From NCBI GenBank assembly GCA_965228265.1, contig OZ245804.1:992001-1056000 (forward strand): DNA of 64,000 nt, in the 5' to 3' direction. Below are positions 58,997 to 64,000 of this stretch, piece after piece. The stretch is from GCA-2732755 sp965228265. GTDB lineage: Bacteria > Planctomycetota > Phycisphaerae > Phycisphaerales > UBA1924. A program made the position numbers and the translations under genes. The number at the start of each line of letters is the position of its first letter. The first letter of the stretch is position 1. Under the pieces are notes generated by a model. That model was not told the DNA's origin. It did not search any database and worked only from the letters and a program-made list of their open reading frames with translations.

Positions 58997-59016
58997 CCCC
59001 TTGCGTGTGCAAGGGG
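58997..59016 (-). terminator. Hairpin after topA
   Basis: A perfect 8-bp stem CCCCTTGC/GCAAGGGG with a 4-nt loop, 14 bp after the topA stop. There is no T run behind it, so it may end transcription only weakly or protect the 3' end. Confidence 0.5.
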
Positions 59017-59029
59017 GCCTGAGTCACCA

Positions 59030-61837
59030 TCAGGCCGCCGAGCCCGACGCCTGCTTCCCGCGGAGCCGTTCGAGCTCTTCCTCCGAATCGATCAGAAGCT
59101 CCTCGACCTTGGGCGCCTCGGGCAGGGGTTTGCCCTTGGCATCCGTCAGCGCCTTGCCGTCGAGTGTGTACAGGATCGGCACCGGGTTCTGCTTCATGTG
59201 GTTCTTGAGGGCGAGCTCGAGCTCTTTCTGCTTCTCCTCGCCCAGCTCGGCCCACTTGCCCCTGCCCCGGCACTTGGGGAACCTGCTGCACCCGAGCCAC
59301 GGGCCTCGCGCCCCCTCGCGCAGGTTCAGCGGGCTCTCGCACGTCGGGCAGGGCAGATCCGTCACCAAGGGCGGCGGGGCCTTGGGCACCGCGAAGCCCT
59401 TCTTGTCGATGTTGATGATCACGCCCGTCTCGCCGGCCGTCTCGCCCTCTTCCAAGGGCGTCGCCAGGAAGTCCCCGAAACGACCCGACTTCTTCACCAT
59501 GGGCCGTCCCGTCACCGGGCAGGCGATGTTCACGAACTCGGCAAACTTGGGCCGACCCTCGCGGTCACAGGGCACCGCGTACTTGCAGTCCGGGTACTGC
59601 GAGCAGCTCAGGAACCGGCCGTTCTTCCCGAAGCGGTAGACCAGCGACGAGCCGCAGGTCTCGCAGCGGTACTCCTCCGGCGCGGGCACGACCTCGGCCT
59701 TGGCGTGGCTGAGCTCCTCGTGCGCCTTCTCCAGCGCCTCGCTGAAGGGCCCGTAGAACCGGCTGAGCATCTCGATCCAGTCGAGGTGGTCCTCCTCGAT
59801 CTTGTCGAGCTCCGTCTCCATGTCGCGGGTGTAACCCACGTCCATGATCTTCGGGAATGCCTCGATCAGCTTGGCTGTCACCACCTCGCCGAGGTCCGTC
59901 GCGTGGAACCGGCGCTGGATCAGCTCGACGTAGTTGCGGTCCTGGATCACGCTGATGATCGACGCGTACGTCGACGGGCGACCGATGCCCTCGGATTCGA
60001 GCATCTTGATCAGGCTCGCCTCCGTGTACCGCGGCGGCGGGCTCGTGAACTTCTGCATCGGGTCCACCGCGAACGCACGCGCCTCGTCGCCCTCGGCCAG
60101 CTTGGGCAGCGTCTGCTCGTCCGCCGAGACGGGCACGCCCGCCACGCGGTAGAAACCGTCGAACACCAGCACGCGCCCCGTCGCGCGGAACGTCAGCGGA
60201 TGGCTCTTGTCCGTGCCGCCCTTGATGTTCACGCCCGTCGAATCCCACTTGGCCGGCGTCATCTGGCACGCGACGAACCGCTCCCAGATCAGCTTGTAAA
60301 CCTTGAACTGGTCCTCGGTCAGCGCCTTCTTCACCATGTCGGGCGTGCGGGCCGGGTCCGTCGGGCGGATCGCCTCGTGCGCCTCCTGCGCCGCCTTGTT
60401 GCTCGACGAATAGAAGTTGGGCTTCTCGGGCAGGTAATCAGCCCCGTAGGTCTTGTCGATGTACGAACGGGCCGCGCTCAGCGCCTCGCCCGCGATGTGC
60501 GTCGAGTCGGTACGCATGTAGGTGATCAGACCGACCGGCCCCTCGCCCGGCACGTTCACACCTTCGTACAGCGCCTGGGCCGCACGCATCGTCCGCTGAG
60601 CGCCAAAGCCCAGCCGGTTCGAGGCCTGCTGCTGGAGTGTCGAGGTAATAAAGGGTGGCGACGGGCGTGAGCTCGTCCGCTTCGTCTCGATCGAGTCGAT
60701 CGACCACTCGACGCCCGTGTCCGCATCGCCCGTGATCGTGCGCACGAACCTGGCGGGCCCCTTGCCCCGCTCGTCTTCGGTCACCTTCGACTCGACGTTG
60801 GTGAGCCCCGCGAGCTTCGTCACCTCGAGCACGCGCTGGGTCAGATCCGTCGGCTCGGTGTCCGCGTCTCCGGAAGGACTGCCCGGGGCGCTGATGTCGA
60901 ACTTCTTTCCACCGACCTCGATCAGGTCCGCGCGGATCGCGCTCTGGCCCGCCAGCCACGCGTTCTGCGCCTTGACCGTCGGGCCCTGGCCCTTCTCGTC
61001 CTTCTTGGCGAGCAGCTTCTTCCACTCGTCGGCCAGCTTCGCAGCCGATGCGGGATCGAGCGTGAAGTTCGCGCTCATCTCCCAACGCTCGTCGGGCACG
61101 AAGGCCATGATCTCCTGCTCGCGCTCGACCACCAGCCGGACCGCCACGCTCTGCACGCGGCCGGCACTCAGCCCCCGCGCCACCTTCTTCCAGAGCAGGG
61201 GCGAGACCTGATACCCCACGATGCGATCGAGAATCCGCCTCGCCTGCTGGGCGTTGACGCGGTCCACGTCGATCGGGTGCGGGTTGTGGAAGGCCTTCTC
61301 GATCTCGGCCTTGGTGATCGCCGCGAAGATCACACGCTTGGCGTCGTTGGGATCGATCCCGATTTCCTGCGCGAGGTGCCAGGCGATCGCCTCGCCCTCG
61401 CGGTCAAGGTCGGTCGCGAACCAGATCTGGCCGCCGGTCGACATCGCGTCCTTGGCGGCCTTCTTGAGATCCGTCACCACCGCCTCTTTGCCCGAGAGCA
61501 CCTCATAAGAAGGTGTGAACTTCTTCTCCAGGTCCACGCCCGGCACGGGCTGCTTCTTGCCCTTGGGCGCCTTGCTGGGCAGATCCCGCACATGCCCGAC
61601 ACTGGCAAGCACGACGTACTCGGGCCCGAGGTACTTGTTGATGGTCTTGGCCTTGGCCGGGGATTCGACGATGACCAGGCTCTTGCCGCTGGCGTCGCCC
61701 TTCTTGTAGCCCAGCCCCTTGCCCGGGCCCCGCCGACCGGTGACCTTCTTCCCGCTCGCTTTGCGGGCGGGGGCCTTCTTGGTCGTGGCCTTCGTGGTGG
61801 CCTTCTTCGTCGATTTTTTGGTCGTCTTCTTCGCCAT
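59030..61837 (-). CDS. topA: DNA topoisomerase I
   Basis: TopA relaxes negative supercoils with a transient 5'-phosphotyrosine link. The 935-residue product has a Lys/Ala/Thr-rich N-terminal tail (1-50, KKTTKKSTKKATTKATTKKA) that looks histone H1-like. The TOPRIM domain follows (SLVIVESPAKAKTINKYLG near 53, ATDLDREGEAIAWHLA near 140), then the active-site segment GLITYMRTDSTH near 440. C-terminal zinc ribbons lie near 725-870: YRCETCGSSLVYRFG...LSCSQYPDC and PCPTCESPL...LGCSRFPKC keep four cysteines, but the middle one (ACPVTGRPMVKKSGRFGDFL) has lost three. Confidence 0.95.
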   Translation of the reverse strand: MAKKTTKKSTKKATTKATTKKAPARKASGKKVTGRRGPGKGLGYKKGDASGKSLVIVESPAKAKTINKYLGPEYVVLASVGHVRDLPSKAPKGKKQPVPGVDLEKKFTPSYEVLSGKEAVVTDLKKAAKDAMSTGGQIWFATDLDREGEAIAWHLAQEIGIDPNDAKRVIFAAITKAEIEKAFHNPHPIDVDRVNAQQARRILDRIVGYQVSPLLWKKVARGLSAGRVQSVAVRLVVEREQEIMAFVPDERWEMSANFTLDPASAAKLADEWKKLLAKKDEKGQGPTVKAQNAWLAGQSAIRADLIEVGGKKFDISAPGSPSGDADTEPTDLTQRVLEVTKLAGLTNVESKVTEDERGKGPARFVRTITGDADTGVEWSIDSIETKRTSSRPSPPFITSTLQQQASNRLGFGAQRTMRAAQALYEGVNVPGEGPVGLITYMRTDSTHIAGEALSAARSYIDKTYGADYLPEKPNFYSSSNKAAQEAHEAIRPTDPARTPDMVKKALTEDQFKVYKLIWERFVACQMTPAKWDSTGVNIKGGTDKSHPLTFRATGRVLVFDGFYRVAGVPVSADEQTLPKLAEGDEARAFAVDPMQKFTSPPPRYTEASLIKMLESEGIGRPSTYASIISVIQDRNYVELIQRRFHATDLGEVVTAKLIEAFPKIMDVGYTRDMETELDKIEEDHLDWIEMLSRFYGPFSEALEKAHEELSHAKAEVVPAPEEYRCETCGSSLVYRFGKNGRFLSCSQYPDCKYAVPCDREGRPKFAEFVNIACPVTGRPMVKKSGRFGDFLATPLEEGETAGETGVIINIDKKGFAVPKAPPPLVTDLPCPTCESPLNLREGARGPWLGCSRFPKCRGRGKWAELGEEKQKELELALKNHMKQNPVPILYTLDGKALTDAKGKPLPEAPKVEELLIDSEEELERLRGKQASGSAA

Positions 61838-61893
61838 GGGCGTGCCCGGTGCTCCGCAATGGGGCCCTGCCCCCGCCTAACCCGATCGGTCGG

Positions 61894-61922
61894 AGGAAAC
61901 GGGCCTCGCCAGCGGTTGTCAA
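61894..61922 (-). promoter_or_regulatory. Possible promoter of topA
   Basis: A perfect -35 TTGACA (61917-61922 on the minus strand) with a 17-nt spacer to a poor -10 TTTCCT. The leader would be about 50 nt. A CGCCCG/CGGGCG hairpin of the upstream miaA 3' end lies nearby. Confidence 0.3.
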
Positions 61923-61970
61923 GAGCTTGCCTGACCCGAATATTTCACGACCGCCCGGATCGGGCGTGTT

Positions 61971-62915
61971 TCATGCGTCCGTAAGCACTTTGTTGACAAT
62001 AGTTTGTGCCATCTGGGCGGGGTCCTGCTCTTCGGGCCTGAGGGTCAGGGTTCCCGGCGTGGTTTGCAGTCGGCGGAGCCAGGTCCGCTGGTTCTTGGCG
62101 AATCGGCGGGTCTCGATCTTGATCCGCTCGTAGGCGTCGTCTTCGGAGCAGCGGCCCTCGAAGTGGTCCACAAGCTGCTTGTAGCCAAGGGCTTGGCCGG
62201 CCGTCGGCCCGAGCCGCCCCGCCTCGTGCAGCCCGCGCACCTCCGCGGTCAGCCCCATCTGGCGCATCTGCTTCACACGCGCGTTGATTCGGCTGTTGAT
62301 GGTCGCGGTCTCCCAGCTCAGCACGACCAGCTGCACCCCCGGATCGCGCGGGTGCTCGCGGTCCCACTGTGTTTGCAGACTCGTGATCGTCTGTCCCGTC
62401 TGCTCGTACACCTCGAGCGCCCGGATCGTGCGGCGGGTGTCCGCGGGATGTATTCGGGCAGCCGAGTCCGGATCGACCGCCTCAAGCCGCCCGCGCAGCT
62501 CCTCTCCCCCAAGCGCCTGAAGCCTGGCGCGCAGCTCGGGGTCTGGCTTTGGCCCCTCAAAGAGCCCGTCGATCAGCGCCTTCATGAAAAGGTGTGTCCC
62601 CCCGACCACGATGGGCACGCTGCCCCGCTCCTGTATCTCCGCGATCGCGCGCTCGGCGAGCGCCAGCCACTGCGCGACCGCGAATGCCTGGGTGGGGTCG
62701 ATGATGTCGACGAGGTGGTGGGGGACCTTCTCCAATTCCTCGCGCGTGGGCTTGGCGGTCCCGATGTCCAGCCCCCTGTAGACCAGATACGCGTCCGCCG
62801 AGACGATCTCCGCGCCCAGATCCCGCCCGCGCAGCTCGTCTGCCACCGCAAAGGCAAGGGCCGTCTTCCCACCAGCGGTGGGGCCACAGATGACTGGATA
62901 CCGCTTGGTCGTCAC
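61971..62915 (-). CDS. miaA: tRNA dimethylallyltransferase
   Basis: MiaA adds the dimethylallyl group from DMAPP to A37 of tRNAs reading UNN codons. The 314-residue product is of normal length and has the P-loop GPTAGGKT (11-18), the DAYLVYRGLDIGTAKPT segment near 41-57, HHLVDIIDP near 66 and VVGGTHLFMKALIDGL near 103. Its DMAPP comes from the MEP pathway to which ispE belongs. It is translationally coupled to the small upstream membrane gene by an ATGA overlap. Confidence 0.95.
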   Translation of the reverse strand: MTTKRYPVICGPTAGGKTALAFAVADELRGRDLGAEIVSADAYLVYRGLDIGTAKPTREELEKVPHHLVDIIDPTQAFAVAQWLALAERAIAEIQERGSVPIVVGGTHLFMKALIDGLFEGPKPDPELRARLQALGGEELRGRLEAVDPDSAARIHPADTRRTIRALEVYEQTGQTITSLQTQWDREHPRDPGVQLVVLSWETATINSRINARVKQMRQMGLTAEVRGLHEAGRLGPTAGQALGYKQLVDHFEGRCSEDDAYERIKIETRRFAKNQRTWLRRLQTTPGTLTLRPEEQDPAQMAQTIVNKVLTDA

Positions 62916-63202
62916 GCGGGGAGTCTACGGGCGAGCGAGGCGCAGCCAATCAGTGTGCCGATCAGCATCCCAACGAGCCCTGCCGTCATGCTTGCCGATC
63001 CGATCCATCCGTTGCGGCCGCTGACGATGCCCTCGATGGTCTCATTGGCGGGATGGGCGAGGCACGGGTGGACTGCCGCGGCGTAGAGGGCATTGGCGGC
63101 AACAACAGATTCATAGATCTGCGGCATGATGACCAGGCATGTCCCACAGATCAGCAGGGTCATCGGCAACGCTCTCGACCGATTCGAGACGCCTTCGTTC
63201 AT
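62912..63202 (-). CDS. Small two-helix membrane protein of unknown function
   Basis: A 96-residue protein with two membrane helices (about 12-30 and 70-88) and a short Asn/Ala-rich loop (ESVVAANALYAAAVHPCLAH). No family recognised. AAGGAG lies 8 nt before the ATG chosen; the frame could extend seven codons further. Its stop overlaps the miaA start, so it probably heads that operon. Confidence 0.55.
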   Translation of the reverse strand: MNEGVSNRSRALPMTLLICGTCLVIMPQIYESVVAANALYAAAVHPCLAHPANETIEGIVSGRNGWIGSASMTAGLVGMLIGTLIGCASLARRLPA

Positions 63203-63302
63203 GGAGGACTCCTTCCTGTCCACCCTGCCCTCTATTCGTCGTGGAAAGCACCGAGTTCCACCCGGGCTTGGCGATCTCCGAGGTCAGAAGCGGCTGCCCT
63301 CC

Positions 63303-63308
63303 TACGCT
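63303..63308 (+). promoter_or_regulatory. Putative -10 box (TACGCT) of der
   Basis: Spacer of 5 nt to ATG 63314; no Shine-Dalgarno. Confidence 0.5.
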
Positions 63309-63313
63309 TGCCC

Positions 63314-64000
63314 ATGCCCCTGCCCCGTGTTGCCATTGTGGGCCGACCCAACGTCGGCAAAAGCTCCCTCATGAACCTGCTGGCCAGGGAGAAGGTCTCG
63401 ATCGTCGACGACCTGCCGGGGGTCACGCGCGACCGGGTCTCCACGATCGTCCACCTCGAAGACCCGGAGGGTGAAGGTCCCGGCGTCGATATCGAGGTCA
63501 TCGACACCGGCGGCTTCGGCGTCTACGTCGCAGAGGGACAGCAATTCGACGACGCGGGCAAGGACCTGACCCAGCTCACCGAGCAGATCGAGTGGCAGAT
63601 TGCACAGGCCGTGGGATCAGCCGACCTCGTCCTGTTCGCCATCGACGCGCAGGTGGGCATCACCCCACGCGATGAGGAAATCGCCAAGATGCTCCGCGAA
63701 CAGAAGTTCGGCCGCGAGCAGGGCGATGGCAGCAACCCCGTCCCCGTCGTCATGGTCGCCACCAAGATCGACGGCCCCAAGTGGGAAGCGCACGGCTACG
63801 AGCTCTCGGGTCTCGGCTTCGGTGAGCCGCTCATGATCGGCTCGCTCAACAACTACATGCGCCGCGATTTCTTCGAGAGCCTGTTCGAACACGTCAAGGG
63901 CTTCGAGGCCTCGCCCGAACCGCCGAGCGATCTGAAGCTGGCAATCGTGGGCAAGCGCAACGCGGGCAAGAGCACGCTCATCAACACACTGGCGGGCGAG
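63314..64000 (+). CDS. der: Ribosome-assembly GTPase Der (EngA), N-terminal part
   Basis: Der has two tandem GTPase domains and is needed for 50S ribosome assembly. The frame is open to the window edge (about 229 residues). Domain 1 has GRPNVGKSS near 10, the G2/G3 region GVTRD and DTGGFG, and a G4 that reads TKID in VATKIDGP instead of NKxD. Domain 2 begins with KLAIVGKRNAGKSTLIN near 212, a variant of GRPNVGKS. An insertion separates the first G3 and G4 (acidic and Gly-rich, QKFGREQGDGSNP). The C-terminal KH-like domain lies beyond the window. Confidence 0.93.
   Translation, partial: MPLPRVAIVGRPNVGKSSLMNLLAREKVSIVDDLPGVTRDRVSTIVHLEDPEGEGPGVDIEVIDTGGFGVYVAEGQQFDDAGKDLTQLTEQIEWQIAQAVGSADLVLFAIDAQVGITPRDEEIAKMLREQKFGREQGDGSNPVPVVMVATKIDGPKWEAHGYELSGLGFGEPLMIGSLNNYMRRDFFESLFEHVKGFEASPEPPSDLKLAIVGKRNAGKSTLINTLAGE

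Overview
This is a GC-rich, gene-dense stretch of bacterial chromosome with 51 protein genes, the first and last cut by the window edges. I saw no rRNA, tRNA, CRISPR array or insertion sequence by eye. It most likely comes from Planctomycetota, class Phycisphaerae. The grounds are prepilin-type FSLIELLV leaders on large secreted proteins, a PEP-CTERM-like tail ending VPTPSS...RRRR, a LeuS enlarged by insertions, a divergent ClpS, a PQQ-propeller/TPR giant and many hypothetical secreted proteins. This placement is inference.

Layout. 1-9.3 kb: sugar kinase start, ispE, a NIF3 protein, a lipoprotein, a small membrane protein, the propeller/TPR protein, then rpiB coupled to an unusual Sua5-like/protein-arginine-phosphatase fusion. 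9.4-24.2 kb: a pseudopilin with a clean terminator, ComEC, a secreted unknown, trpE, HU, clpS plus a dehydrogenase, pdxJ, folC, a glycosyltransferase and a second pseudopilin pair. 24.2-35.6 kb: leuS, an ECF sigma factor with its probable membrane anti-sigma factor, OsmC, three tandem secreted paralogues, purB with a low-GC core, a PEP-CTERM-like protein and MgtC. 36-46.6 kb: an envelope region with a membrane coiled-coil/BRCT-like protein, an LpxL-type acyltransferase, a response regulator operon, an O-antigen-ligase-like protein and a 1585-residue protein joining sulfotransferase-like, glycosyltransferase, MptE-like and FkbM methyltransferase modules. 46.7-64 kb: a DUF4175-like coiled-coil protein, an orphan iron-binding-type lipoprotein, an M20 amidohydrolase, two outer-membrane proteins, a short uvrC, a CLC transporter, topA, miaA and the start of der.

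The main unannotated signals are these. (1) A TANNNT hexamer lies 5-8 nt before the start codon of 17 genes that mostly lack a Shine-Dalgarno, which points to widespread leaderless transcription. (2) Three copies of an 80-95 bp palindromic repeat sit just after stop codons, along with two other palindromic elements. (3) purB carries an abrupt low-GC core and an internal insertion. (4) The 1585-residue multi-module surface-glycan protein. (5) The degenerate Sua5 domain fused to a YwlE-type phosphatase beside rpiB. The genes are mostly housekeeping (isoprenoid, folate, B6, tryptophan and purine synthesis, tRNA charging and modification, DNA repair and topology) interleaved with envelope and secreted proteins.
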